From: Vicingaceae bacterium
GTDB taxonomy: Bacteria; Bacteroidota; Bacteroidia; Flavobacteriales_E; Vicingaceae
NCBI GenBank assembly: GCA_018402765.1
Contig: JAGYIE010000001.1
Location: 372,001 to 436,000 of the forward strand
Length of the DNA: 64,000 bases
Direction of reading: 5' to 3'
Numbering within the stretch: position 1 is the first letter of the stretch; the number at the start of each line of letters is the position of its first letter. Made by a program: the position numbers and the translations under genes. Shown piece after piece: positions 9,554 through 18,195 of this stretch. The notes beneath the pieces were generated by a model, which was not told the origin of the DNA, searched no databases, and saw nothing but the letters and a program-made list of their open reading frames with translations.

Positions 9554-10726
9554 ATGGGAAAAGAGCATTTTGAGATAGTCGTTACTACACTATTAGGATT
9601 AGAGGATGTATTACAAAAGGAATTAGAAGATATTGGCGTTCGCTCACCAGAACTATTAGGTCGTGCTGTTAAGTTTTTTGGAAACCAAGAGTATCTTTAT
9701 AGATGTAATTATGAGCTGCGCACGGGTCTGAGAGTATTGCGCCCCCTTAGCACGTTTAAAGTTCATACTGAAGATGAATTATATAGAAAAATTCAGCGAA
9801 TAGATTGGTCTCAATACCTAAATAATAATAAAACGTTTGCAGTAGACGCTACTACTTACGGTACATTATTTACTCATTCTAAATATATTGCTTTAAAGAC
9901 TAAAGATGCAATAGTCGATCAATTTAGAGATAAAACAGGTGCGCGTCCTTCTATTGATGTTGCTCGCCCATCTGTAAAAATAAACGTGCATATTGCTCAT
10001 GATGAATGTACTATTTCTTTGGATAGCTCTGGTGTTCCACTTTCTAAAAGAGGTTATAAGACAGAACAAACTTTTGCACCACTCTCTGAAGTATTAGCTG
10101 CAGGAATGATTCTAAAAAGTAATTGGGATAAGAACTCTACTTTTTATGATCCAATGTGTGGTTCAGGAACTATAGCGATAGAGGCTGCATTAATTGCTAC
10201 TCAAACACCTCCTGGAGGATATAGAAACTTTGGTTTCGAAACGTGGTTTGATTTTGATGCTGAGCTATATGAATCTGTAAAGTTAAGAGCAGAATCTAGA
10301 GTGAGAAGAATCGATTTTCGAGTAAATGGCAGTGATATGGATGAAAAAGCTATAGAGATTGCCAGAAATAATGCTAGAAGAGCGCGCATCAGCAGAAATG
10401 TTCAATTCTTCAAAGCCGATTTTCTTAAAAGCAATCCTGAAATGCACGATGGTGTTATCATTATGAATCCACCCTATGGAGAGCGTATTGGTACGAATGA
10501 AGACATGATTTCTTTATACCAAGCAATTGGTGATCAACTAAAGACCCATTACAGTGGTGCTGATGCTTGGATTTTGAGCGGAAACGTTCAAGCTTTAAAG
10601 TTAATAGGATTAGCTGCAGCTAAACGTATACGCTTAAACAACGGACCTATCGAATGTAAATACCATCATTTCCCATTGTATAAAGGATCTAAAGAAGAAA
10701 AAGTTAAAATAGAAATTACTGACTAA
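9554..10726 (+). CDS. THUMP-domain class I RNA methyltransferase (RlmL N-half / YpsC type)
   Basis: 390 residues. The N-terminal third is ferredoxin-like plus THUMP (residues ~60-160). The methyltransferase domain follows, with YDPMCGSGTIAIEAALIA as the SAM loop and MNPPYGERIG as the NPPY catalytic motif for guanine N2 methylation. It matches the family of the first half of E. coli RlmL (m2G2445 in 23S rRNA) and B. subtilis YpsC, without the second RlmK half. It probably modifies 23S rRNA. Its last 11 bases overlap the convergent DUF4294 gene. Confidence 0.9.
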   Translation: MGKEHFEIVVTTLLGLEDVLQKELEDIGVRSPELLGRAVKFFGNQEYLYRCNYELRTGLRVLRPLSTFKVHTEDELYRKIQRIDWSQYLNNNKTFAVDATTYGTLFTHSKYIALKTKDAIVDQFRDKTGARPSIDVARPSVKINVHIAHDECTISLDSSGVPLSKRGYKTEQTFAPLSEVLAAGMILKSNWDKNSTFYDPMCGSGTIAIEAALIATQTPPGGYRNFGFETWFDFDAELYESVKLRAESRVRRIDFRVNGSDMDEKAIEIARNNARRARISRNVQFFKADFLKSNPEMHDGVIIMNPPYGERIGTNEDMISLYQAIGDQLKTHYSGADAWILSGNVQALKLIGLAAAKRIRLNNGPIECKYHHFPLYKGSKEEKVKIEITD

Positions 10727-11357
10727 CCGCAGTTTTTTGGCCTCTTTTATCATAAGGAATTACACCGCTTTCAAGCATCTGAACAATATGCTCAATGTCT
10801 CTATCTTCTCCTTTGGGGTCATATTTGAGTTTGAGGTTTTGGCCAAATAAGCGTGCCATTGATTGCCATAAAAATGCAGATAATGAACCTCGAAGTTGTT
10901 TTACTAAATCATAAGACGACTCTCCTGTTTCACGATCAATAAGTTTTACTAGGATAACTCCTTGCATTACAGTAAGCGTTTTTAACTCTCCTTCAAATTC
11001 TTCTTTTAGCTCCCCTTCTACTTTTTTCATATAGGCTTTTCTTCGCACTTCATTTTTTATAGTAGTCAAAGTATCGTCATAGTTCTTTAGAAGTGCACCA
11101 GCAAGTTCAGCGTATGGATAAGCTTTCGTAACATAACGCTCTAATCGATCATATCTACGACGATCTGCATTTGATTTAAATTGCCGACGTTCAACGACAT
11201 TAACACTTCCTAAATTCATGGTAGGTAAAGAATCTCCATTAATTACTGTAACCGGCAACGATTTCCTACTATCTTCCTGAGATACTATTCGCTCACTTCT
11301 GATCAATAAAAGAAGTAAGAAAGTGATAAACAAAAGATTTTGGATCATTTTGGGCAT
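10716..11357 (-). CDS. DUF4294 secreted/periplasmic protein
   Basis: 213 residues, with an N-terminal hydrophobic signal (LLFITFLLLLLI) and then a charged helical body. RRYDRLERYVTKAYPYAELA, MQGVILVKLIDRETGESSYD and LRGSLSAFLWQSMARLFGQN are characteristic of DUF4294, a Bacteroidota-specific family of unknown function. The start is uncertain: the promoter box at 11362-11369 would begin transcription almost on the ATG at 11357, so the ATG at 11348, right before the signal peptide, may be used instead. It is tail-to-tail with the RNA methyltransferase gene. Confidence 0.85.
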   Translation of the reverse strand: MPKMIQNLLFITFLLLLLIRSERIVSQEDSRKSLPVTVINGDSLPTMNLGSVNVVERRQFKSNADRRRYDRLERYVTKAYPYAELAGALLKNYDDTLTTIKNEVRRKAYMKKVEGELKEEFEGELKTLTVMQGVILVKLIDRETGESSYDLVKQLRGSLSAFLWQSMARLFGQNLKLKYDPKGEDRDIEHIVQMLESGVIPYDKRGQKTAVSQ

Positions 11358-11361
11358 AATT

Positions 11362-11369
11362 CAAAGGTA
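11362..11369 (-). promoter_or_regulatory. -7 promoter box (TACCTTTG) for the DUF4294 gene
   Basis: A TAnnTTTG match on the minus strand, only 4 bases before the first possible ATG. The transcript would be leaderless or start at the second ATG (11348). Confidence 0.5.
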
Positions 11370-11513
11370 ATATTTTGAGCATTACTAAAATCATACCTAT
11401 TTATACAAGTAATGTATAAAAACATCAATAGATTGTTTTTTAGTATCTCCAGAATGCTGTAATTTCATAGTCGGTTGATTTAAATTTTATTGATTGATTC
11501 CTACTTAAATTTA

Positions 11514-11521
11514 TAAATTTG
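11514..11521 (+). promoter_or_regulatory. -7 promoter box (TAAATTTG) for tsaC
   Basis: A full TAnnTTTG match ending only 4 bases before the tsaC ATG. The start site would be at or next to the ATG, suggesting a leaderless mRNA. Confidence 0.5.
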
Positions 11522-11525
11522 CAAA

Positions 11526-12089
11526 ATGAAAGAAGCAATTGAACAAGCAGTCGCAGCATTAAATGAAGGCAAAACAATACTCTATCCTAGTGACTCCATT
11601 TGGGGATTAGGATGTGACGCTACCAATCAGGAAGCGGTAGAGCGTATTTTTGCACTAAAAAAACGGGCTGACTCTAAAAGTTTAATTGTTTTAGTAGCTG
11701 ACGACGCGATGCTCAATAAATTTTTAAAAGACATTCCTCCAATTGCTTGGGATTTAATCGATTCAGCAGATCAACCATTAACCATCATTTATCCTGAAGG
11801 AAAAAACTTAGCGAAAGGCGTAATTGCAGATGATGGCAGTGTAGCCATACGTTTTGTAAAAGATGAATTTTGCTCACAGCTAATTAAACGATTTAGAAAA
11901 CCAATAGTTAGTACATCTGCCAATTTATCAGGCACTTACACTCCGCTTAGTTACTTAGAAATTGCTGCTGATTTTAAAGCTCAAATTGACCATGAAGTGA
12001 ACCTTTATCAACTAAAAGGGCAGAGCGGAAAACCTTCAGCCATAATAAAATTGGCTATGAATGGAGAAATTCAAGTAATAAGGAAGTAG
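11526..12089 (+). CDS. tsaC: Threonylcarbamoyl-AMP synthase (YrdC/Sua5 domain)
   Basis: 187 residues, the length of the single-domain TsaC form without the Sua5 C-terminal extension. It makes threonylcarbamoyl-adenylate from threonine, bicarbonate and ATP, the first step of t6A37 synthesis in ANN-decoding tRNAs. Motifs: TILYPSDSIWGLGCDATNQE, IFALKKRADSKSLIVLV with the KR.xxKP-like loop, and VSTSANLSGT. It heads a run of tRNA-related genes (cca and miaA downstream). Confidence 0.93.
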   Translation: MKEAIEQAVAALNEGKTILYPSDSIWGLGCDATNQEAVERIFALKKRADSKSLIVLVADDAMLNKFLKDIPPIAWDLIDSADQPLTIIYPEGKNLAKGVIADDGSVAIRFVKDEFCSQLIKRFRKPIVSTSANLSGTYTPLSYLEIAADFKAQIDHEVNLYQLKGQSGKPSAIIKLAMNGEIQVIRK

Positions 12090-12105
12090 AGTTTTCAGAA
12101 AAGAG

Positions 12106-12113
12106 TAATTTTG
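12106..12113 (+). promoter_or_regulatory. -7 promoter box (TAATTTTG) before cca
   Basis: A TAnnTTTG match 11 bases before the GTG start of cca, so cca can be transcribed separately from tsaC. Confidence 0.45.
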
Positions 12114-12124
12114 CAAAAAAAATA

Positions 12125-13543
12125 GTGCGCTTGGAAACCTCTTTCGATTTATCACATCCTATCTTCAAAATCATACAACAATCGGCTGATGAACTGGGTA
12201 TTGATGCTTACGTAATTGGTGGCTTTGTTCGTGATTTAGTATTAAATCGACCGAGTAAGGATATCGATATTGTAACCGTTGGCAGCGGTATTGAGCTAGC
12301 TAAAGCTGTAGCTAAAACGATAGGTCCTAAAACCAAAGTCAATATATTCAAGAATTTCGGTACTGCAATGCTTAACTATAAAGGTTATGAGGTTGAATTT
12401 GTGGGTGCTAGAAAGGAAAGCTATAATCGAGATAGCCGTAATCCTATAGTTGAGGATGGAACCCTAGAAGATGATCAAAACAGAAGAGACTTTACCATTA
12501 ATGCTATGGCAATAAGCTTAAAAGGTGAACACTTTGGTGCACTAATCGATCCATTTTTAGGTATAAAAGACATTGAAAACAAACGAATAGTAACACCATT
12601 GGATCCAGAAATTACTTACTCTGATGACCCTTTGCGAATGATGAGAGCCATTCGGTTTGCAAGTCAACTAAATTTTACGATCGACCCCATTTCACTTGCA
12701 GCAATAAGAGCACAAAAAGAGCGTATTAAAATTGTTTCTCAAGAAAGGATTTCAGATGAATTAAATAAAATAATTTTATCTCCAACGCCTTCAGTTGGAT
12801 TTAATTTATTGTTTGATACTGGTATTTTAGCTATAATTTTCCCACAAATGACTGCACTTTATGGGGTAGAAATAATCGACGGGAAAGGACATAAAGATAA
12901 TTTTTATCATACGCTGCAAGTCTTGGACAACATTAGCGAGCACACAACCGATTTATGGCTTAGATGGGCAGCAATACTGCATGATATTGCAAAGCCACCA
13001 ACCAAAAGATTTGAAAAACAAATAGGTTGGACTTTTCACGGACATGAAGACAGAGGAGCTCAAATGGTTCCAAAAATTTTCAAATCGTTAAAATTACCAC
13101 TAGATCATAAGATGAAATACGTGCAGAAGCTCGTAAAATTACATTTAAGGCCTATATCATTAGTAAAAGATAGCGTTACGGATTCAGCATTGCGCAGACT
13201 CCTGTATGACGCAGGTGATGATATTGATGATCTGATGACCTTGTGTAATGCAGATATTACCACCAAAAATGTGCGCAAACAAGAAAAGTATGCACAAAAC
13301 TTTCAGATTGTTAAAGAAAAGTTAGTTGCCACAGAAGAAAAAGATAGGCTTCGCAATTGGCAACCTCCAGTTAGTGGAGAACTAATTATGGAAACATTTG
13401 ATCTAGAGCCATCAAAAGCTGTTGGAGATATTAAAAATGCAATTCGAGAAGCAATTTTAGATGGAGATATTCAAAATAATTTTGAAGAAGCTCACGAATT
13501 TATGTTGAACTTAGGAAAACAAATGGGACTTACTCCCCAATAA
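12125..13543 (+). CDS. cca: CCA-adding tRNA nucleotidyltransferase with HD domain
   Basis: 472 residues from a GTG start; a TTG two codons later is an alternative. It adds or repairs the 3'-terminal CCA of tRNAs from CTP and ATP. The class II nucleotidyltransferase head shows YVIGGFVRDLVLNRPSKDID with the DxD metal pair, RRDFTINAMAI, and DPLRMMRAIRFASQL. The C-terminal half carries an HD phosphohydrolase domain (WAAILHDIAKPPT, FHGHED), as in many bacterial Cca and poly(A)-polymerase-family proteins. It may be cotranscribed with the genes downstream; the gap to the next start is 8 bases. Confidence 0.93.
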   Translation: MRLETSFDLSHPIFKIIQQSADELGIDAYVIGGFVRDLVLNRPSKDIDIVTVGSGIELAKAVAKTIGPKTKVNIFKNFGTAMLNYKGYEVEFVGARKESYNRDSRNPIVEDGTLEDDQNRRDFTINAMAISLKGEHFGALIDPFLGIKDIENKRIVTPLDPEITYSDDPLRMMRAIRFASQLNFTIDPISLAAIRAQKERIKIVSQERISDELNKIILSPTPSVGFNLLFDTGILAIIFPQMTALYGVEIIDGKGHKDNFYHTLQVLDNISEHTTDLWLRWAAILHDIAKPPTKRFEKQIGWTFHGHEDRGAQMVPKIFKSLKLPLDHKMKYVQKLVKLHLRPISLVKDSVTDSALRRLLYDAGDDIDDLMTLCNADITTKNVRKQEKYAQNFQIVKEKLVATEEKDRLRNWQPPVSGELIMETFDLEPSKAVGDIKNAIREAILDGDIQNNFEEAHEFMLNLGKQMGLTPQ

Positions 13544-13551
13544 TTATTACC

Positions 13552-14112
13552 ATGAAAACATTTACTTTACGTGTTATTCCAGAAACTGAAAATGTCGTTT
13601 ACCGTGATATAATGGCAACTAGCGAAACCAATTTTTTGGTGCTTCATCAGCTATTATTAAAGGCATTTGAGTTCACTAACGATCAAATGGCTTCATTTTA
13701 TATCAGTGATGATGATTGGAATAAAGGGCAAGAAATTACCCTCTTTGGAATGGGCGATGAAGCAGTATTGGAAATGGAAAGCACACAGATTGGCAATGTA
13801 TTTAGCCAATTAAACCAAAAGATGCTGTACACCTATGATTTTTTAGTCATGTGGAATTTCACGATTGAAGTGATGGAAATTGGCGAAGAAGAACTGAGCG
13901 GAAAATATCCTAAAATCGCGAAAAGATATGGAGATGCGCCTGATCAAAATGCCAAGAAAATTGATGGTAGCGATGCTGAAAGCATATTAGTAAACGCTAT
14001 GTTTGATGATGACAAAGGAGATTATGATGCTCTTTTTGGTGACGAAGATGAAGACGATATGTTCAATGATGATCGATTCGAAAGTCTAGATGACTATGAC
14101 GAAAACAACTAA
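13552..14112 (+). CDS. pRiA4b ORF-3-like protein
   Basis: 186 residues. The N-terminal ~130 residues match the plasmid pRiA4b ORF-3-like (IS1096 passenger-like) fold: FTLRVIPETENVVYRDIMAT, FLVLHQLLLKAFEFTNDQMA, YTYDFLVMWNFTIEVMEI. The last ~50 residues are a very acidic tail (many Asp/Glu in DEDEDDMFNDDRFESLDDYD). No catalytic function is known for this family. It overlaps the start of miaA by 23 bases, so expression is linked to miaA. Despite the family name there is no sign of a mobile element here. Confidence 0.72.
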   Translation: MKTFTLRVIPETENVVYRDIMATSETNFLVLHQLLLKAFEFTNDQMASFYISDDDWNKGQEITLFGMGDEAVLEMESTQIGNVFSQLNQKMLYTYDFLVMWNFTIEVMEIGEEELSGKYPKIAKRYGDAPDQNAKKIDGSDAESILVNAMFDDDKGDYDALFGDEDEDDMFNDDRFESLDDYDENN

Positions 14113-15010
14113 TCAAAAGAAACAATTAATTGTTATTGTTGGACCAACAGCAATTGGTAAAACTATCCTCGGTATCCAGCTTGCCAAACATTTTAACACA
14201 GAAATAATTTCTGCAGATTCTCGTCAATTTTATAAAGAATTGGCCATTGGAACAGCAAAACCTACTGCTGTTGAAATGGATGGTATTCCACATCATTTCA
14301 TCAACTCACATTCCATAAGCGATAATTACAATGTATCTGATTTCGAGAAAGATGCTCTAAGTAAATTGACAAAATTGTTTATTAAAAAAGATAAAGTAAT
14401 AGTAGTTGGCGGTTCAGGAATGTATGTTGATGCTCTTTGCTATGGAATGGATGAGGGAATTCCTGATCCTGATGAAGCTATCCGAGCGGCATTACAAGCG
14501 ATACTTGATCGAGAAGGACTGCTACCTTTACAAGAGCAACTAAAAGAATTGGATCCTGAATTTTATGAACAAATAGACTTACAAAATACCAATCGATTGA
14601 TGCGTGCAATAGAAGTTTGTTTAATAACAAGACAATCTTACTCTTCGCTTCGCAAGGGAATAGCAAAAGAGCGACCATTTAACATAATTCGAATAGGTCT
14701 ATCAATGGAACGCGCTGATTTGTACGAGCGCATTAATAAACGTGTAGACCTTATGGTTTCTGCAGGATTAATTGCTGAGGCAAATGAAGTTTTACCATAT
14801 AGAAACCACAATGCATTAAAAACTGTGGGTTATCGTGAGCTTTTTAGCTATTTTGATGGTGAAATTGGTTTAGATGATGCAATAGAAAAAATAAAAGTAA
14901 ATAGTAGACGCTATGCCAAACGCCAACTAACTTGGTTTAAAAAAGATAAGAATATACAATGGTTTATACCCGAACAACTGCAAGAAATCATTAATTTTAT
15001 AGAGACTTAA
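14090..15010 (+). CDS. miaA: tRNA dimethylallyltransferase
   Basis: 306 residues. It transfers a dimethylallyl group from DMAPP to N6 of A37 in tRNAs that read U-starting codons. Motifs: P-loop VGPTAIGKTILGIQLA, the substrate loop IISADSRQFYKELAIGTAKP, VVGGSGMYVDALCYGMD, and TVGYRELFSYFDGE, then RRYAKRQLTWFKKD. Two in-frame ATGs (14090, 14096) lie inside the 3' end of the preceding gene, so either may start it. It is part of the tRNA-modification cluster with tsaC and cca. Confidence 0.95.
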   Translation: MTMTKTTNQKKQLIVIVGPTAIGKTILGIQLAKHFNTEIISADSRQFYKELAIGTAKPTAVEMDGIPHHFINSHSISDNYNVSDFEKDALSKLTKLFIKKDKVIVVGGSGMYVDALCYGMDEGIPDPDEAIRAALQAILDREGLLPLQEQLKELDPEFYEQIDLQNTNRLMRAIEVCLITRQSYSSLRKGIAKERPFNIIRIGLSMERADLYERINKRVDLMVSAGLIAEANEVLPYRNHNALKTVGYRELFSYFDGEIGLDDAIEKIKVNSRRYAKRQLTWFKKDKNIQWFIPEQLQEIINFIET

Positions 15011-15018
15011 TAAAAGAA

Positions 15019-15339
15019 ATGGATAGAATTGACCAAATTTCTGAAATGCTTGCTAAAGATCCTACCGATGACTTTTTACACTATGCACTAGCATTAGAGT
15101 ACGAAAAGCAAGGCGACAATGACAAAGCAATTGAATTGATTACTGATTTATTAACTAAATCACCAGATTATCTTGGTGGATATTATAGATTGGGCCAATT
15201 ATTTGAAGAGAAAGGTGAGTTTAAAAAAGCCATTACTATCTATCAAAAAGGTATTTTATTAGCCGAAGAAAAGAAAGATAATAAAGCTAAAGGCGAACTC
15301 AATGAAGCACTTTGGTTGATTGAAGAAGAAGAGCAATAA
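15019..15339 (+). CDS. Small TPR protein
   Basis: 106 residues, 8 bases after miaA. Two to three tetratricopeptide helices are visible: DFLHYALALEYEKQGDNDKA, YLGGYYRLGQLFEEKGEFKK, then a third helix pair running to the end. No signal peptide, so it is presumably a cytoplasmic adaptor. Partner unknown. Confidence 0.75.
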   Translation: MDRIDQISEMLAKDPTDDFLHYALALEYEKQGDNDKAIELITDLLTKSPDYLGGYYRLGQLFEEKGEFKKAITIYQKGILLAEEKKDNKAKGELNEALWLIEEEEQ

Positions 15340-15458
15340 ACTCAATTTTTCAGTTATTTTCAATAAGAAGAAAAATGAACAAACTCTAAAGGTGATGGCT
15401 GATCAAATATCTTGGACAGCAAACACCATAACAGAGCTATATAAAGCTAGGTAAAACG

Positions 15459-15842
15459 TTGAAGCATTCTTTGGAGATATCAAGCAATAGCTACCCCATT
15501 AAGTCAATCAAAACTTTGGTTGAAATACAGTATAAAGAATGGAACAATAGGAGCGTCTATGCGGAAACCTTGTATATCAGTACTGATCATCTTAACTGTG
15601 TAGTAAAATCATTAATTGGGAAAATAACAAAAAAGTTTATTCAAAGCAGAATTACGTTATCAGCCAAGTGTTAACTGCATTCTTCCAACTTAACGACAAA
15701 AGAAATTGCGTATTATCTAAGTTTTAAAGCGCCCGCGAATTTTAGCTCCTTATTTAAACCCTGTGCAGGAATTTCTTCTGCAGCTTTAAACAAAAAAAGA
15801 AGTTATCAGCTTTGTATAAGAAGAAGCCATATTTTGGTATAG
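15459..15842 (+). pseudogene. Relic of an AraC-family transcription regulator (HTH domain)
   Basis: One frame reads through 15459-15842 with a single in-frame TAA at 15672-15674. Before it: YAETLYISTDHLNCVVKSLI and GKITKKFIQSRITLSAK, the first HTH of an AraC DNA-binding domain. After it: NLTTKEIAYYLSFKAPANFS and SLFKPCAGISS, the second HTH. No intact effector domain is found upstream, where only broken frames occur (15340-15458). It is therefore a 5'-deleted, stop-interrupted AraC regulator. It probably once controlled the pirin gene next door; that link is inferred from position. Confidence 0.8.
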
Positions 15843-15862
15843 CAAAATCTTTGAGGCTTTGC

Positions 15863-15870
15863 TAACTTTG
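15863..15870 (+). promoter_or_regulatory. -7 promoter box (TAACTTTG) for the pirin gene
   Basis: A full TAnnTTTG match, 9 bases before the first ATG at 15880. Confidence 0.5.
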
Positions 15871-15879
15871 TGCATATAA

Positions 15880-16773
15880 ATGAAAAATCAATCTACTATG
15901 AATCGAAAGGAATTTATTAAAAAGTCGGTTATAGCAGCTGCTACTGTTGGAGCTTCTCCTCTGCTCGCAAAATCAGCGAGCATAAAAAGAGAATCTACTT
16001 ATGACAAACTTATCGATCAAGTTGGATTTAATCACTTACCAAACAAAGAGGAAAGAACCATGAATACAATTCTTCATAAAGCAAATACAAGAGGACACGC
16101 AAACCATGGATGGTTAGACAGTCATCATAGCTTTAGTTTTGCAAATTACCATAACCCAGAACGCATGAATTTTGGCGTGCTACGTGTCCTAAATGATGAT
16201 CAAGTAGCTCCGGGTAATGGATTTGGAAAACATCCACATGATAATATGGAAATTATTTCTATTCCCTTAGAAGGGGATCTAGAACACCAAGATAATATGG
16301 GAAATGAAACAGTAATTCGTCAAGGTGATGTTCAAGTAATGAGTGCAGGAACAGGTGTTTTACACAGCGAATACAATAGAAATAAAGACAAGGAAGTTAA
16401 ATTTTTGCAGATTTGGCTATTTCCAAACAAACGAAATGTAACTCCACGATACGATCAAATTTCTATTCGAGAAATAGAGAAGAAAAATGAGTTGTATCAG
16501 ATTTTATCACCCAATTCAGATGACCAAGGTGTTTGGATTCATCAAGATGCATGGTTTTATATGGGTAATTTTGATAAAGGAGTAACTCCTAAATACAACC
16601 TAAAGAAGAAAGGTAATGGTGTTTATATATTTGTATTAGAAGGAGATGTTACTATTGGCAACCAAAAATTAAATAAGAGAGATGGTTTTGGTATTTGGAA
16701 TACAGATATTATAAATATCCAAGTAGAAAGTTCTACTAAACTGTTGCTAATGGAAGTTCCGATGAACATTTAA
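15880..16773 (+). CDS. Pirin family protein with N-terminal export signal
   Basis: 297 residues. From Met61 the protein is a standard pirin: LHKANTRGHANHGWLDSHHS, YHNPERMNFGVLRVLNDD, and the metal-binding HPHDNMEIISI and HSE motifs of the N-terminal cupin, then a second cupin. Pirins are non-heme metal cupins, some with quercetinase activity, and are normally cytosolic without residues 1-60. Here residues 7-30 (NRKEFIKKS then a hydrophobic AAATVGASPLLA) look like a Tat-type signal, though RK replaces the usual RR. A strong purine-rich ribosome site (16047-16055) precedes the internal ATG at 16060, so a second, cytosolic product is possible. Confidence 0.88.
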   Translation: MKNQSTMNRKEFIKKSVIAAATVGASPLLAKSASIKRESTYDKLIDQVGFNHLPNKEERTMNTILHKANTRGHANHGWLDSHHSFSFANYHNPERMNFGVLRVLNDDQVAPGNGFGKHPHDNMEIISIPLEGDLEHQDNMGNETVIRQGDVQVMSAGTGVLHSEYNRNKDKEVKFLQIWLFPNKRNVTPRYDQISIREIEKKNELYQILSPNSDDQGVWIHQDAWFYMGNFDKGVTPKYNLKKKGNGVYIFVLEGDVTIGNQKLNKRDGFGIWNTDIINIQVESSTKLLLMEVPMNI

Positions 16774-17127
16774 AACAGTAATGCTTAGTTATTCATAAAA
16801 AGAAGTTTTGTGTATTTCACTTCCTCATTTATTGATTGCATAAATACTGAATAATAAACTTAATTCGAAAACTTCGATAGAAATTACATTAAAGTTGACT
16901 AACTTTTAAGAAAGTTATGTAATGTTTTTAAGGTACCTTAATACGCTTTTCGAGTTGAACTAAAAATTATCCTTTTAACCAATAGATAGTTATCAGCATA
17001 AGAAAATAGCTAAGCCCCCACTTTTTATGAGTATATAAATAAGTAATTTAAGCTATTAATTCTAAAACCATACTAAACCGATAGGATTTAAATACTTTTA
17101 TTAAATTTACAACTTAAATTAACCATA
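16774..17127 (+). other. Gene-free gap of ~350 bases
   Basis: AT-rich, with no coding frame on either strand that I can recognise. The only structure I see is a 7-bp inverted repeat (TAACTTT at 16900-16906, AAAGTTA at 16911-16917). A weak TAAATTTA box at 17102-17109 sits near the transporter start. Confidence 0.4.
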
Positions 17128-18153
17128 TTGAACACTTTCGAAGAGATATCCGTTATTGGAATCCCACTAATATTAGCGGTTTTCTTGGCTATTAATATGG
17201 GTGCAAGTGGAACTTCCACTTCATTTGCCTCGGCTTATGGAGCTGATGTAATCAAGAAAAGGTGGATACCTATTTTATTTACCGTAATGGTTATTCTTGG
17301 CGCTTTACTTGGCGGTAAGGAAGTATCGCTTACCTTGGGAAATGGAATATTGCCAGATGAGCTATTCACTCCAAAAAACACCTCTATTATTCTGTTTTCC
17401 ATTACCATTTCTCTATTTGGCGCTAACTTAATGGGAGTTCCTCAGTCAACCAGCCAAACTACAGTGCTTGCAATTGCAGGAGGTGCAGCAGCATTGGGGA
17501 AGTTAAACACAGATAAACTCTTTTATGAAATTATGCCGGTTTGGTTTTTTCTGCCTTTTATTGGGTTTGTAATCACTTATATAATTTCTAAATGGATTTT
17601 TCCGCACATTAAAACCAAATCATTAGAGGGTGATTTTGATCACATTCGAGAGTACAAAGGGTTAAAAACTGCACTAATTGTATCTTCTTTATACGTCGCT
17701 TTCTCAGTTGGTGCCAACAATGTAGCCAATGCAGCCGGGCCTATTGCATCACTTCTTAGTAATAAATTTGGAATAGTGGATTATAATGGTTGGTCTATAT
17801 CGATGATATGTTTGTTGATAGCTGCTCCACTTTTTGGGTTTGGTAGCTATCTATTGGGGTTTAAAATTACCCGATCTGCAGGAAAAGAAATTGTAAAAAT
17901 AACTCCTTTTTATGCAACTTTAATTGGAGTTATTGTTGCCTCACTCCTATTTTATGCCTCAATAACAAAAGGGATTCCAAGTTCACTTGTACAACTAAAT
18001 GGCGCTTGTTTCATTGCTTTAAGCATGACCAAATCAGGCAGAAAATTGACTTTTTCAAATAAGACCGTTCGAAAATTTCTGAGTGTTTGGATGGTCGCTC
18101 CTGCGTTTGCATTTACCGTTACTTACTCACTGACACTTCTCGTAATTGGTTAA
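17128..18153 (+). CDS. PiT-family inorganic phosphate transporter
   Basis: 341 residues with about ten membrane helices, in the inner membrane. The second-half signature VGANNVANAAGPIASLL is the PiT GANDxANA motif; the first-half copy has diverged to INMGASGTSTSFASAYGA, as in an anion-permease-like branch. PQSTSQTTVLAIAGGAAAL is also typical. It likely takes up phosphate with H+ or Na+. The start is a TTG at 17128; the next Met is at codon 24, inside the first helix and motif, so TTG is preferred. No Pho-box or PhoU-like partner gene is adjacent. Confidence 0.85.
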   Translation: MNTFEEISVIGIPLILAVFLAINMGASGTSTSFASAYGADVIKKRWIPILFTVMVILGALLGGKEVSLTLGNGILPDELFTPKNTSIILFSITISLFGANLMGVPQSTSQTTVLAIAGGAAALGKLNTDKLFYEIMPVWFFLPFIGFVITYIISKWIFPHIKTKSLEGDFDHIREYKGLKTALIVSSLYVAFSVGANNVANAAGPIASLLSNKFGIVDYNGWSISMICLLIAAPLFGFGSYLLGFKITRSAGKEIVKITPFYATLIGVIVASLLFYASITKGIPSSLVQLNGACFIALSMTKSGRKLTFSNKTVRKFLSVWMVAPAFAFTVTYSLTLLVIG

Positions 18154-18195
18154 TTGTTATCTAATAGACCTGCTATAAATCGTTAATTTTAGGCA

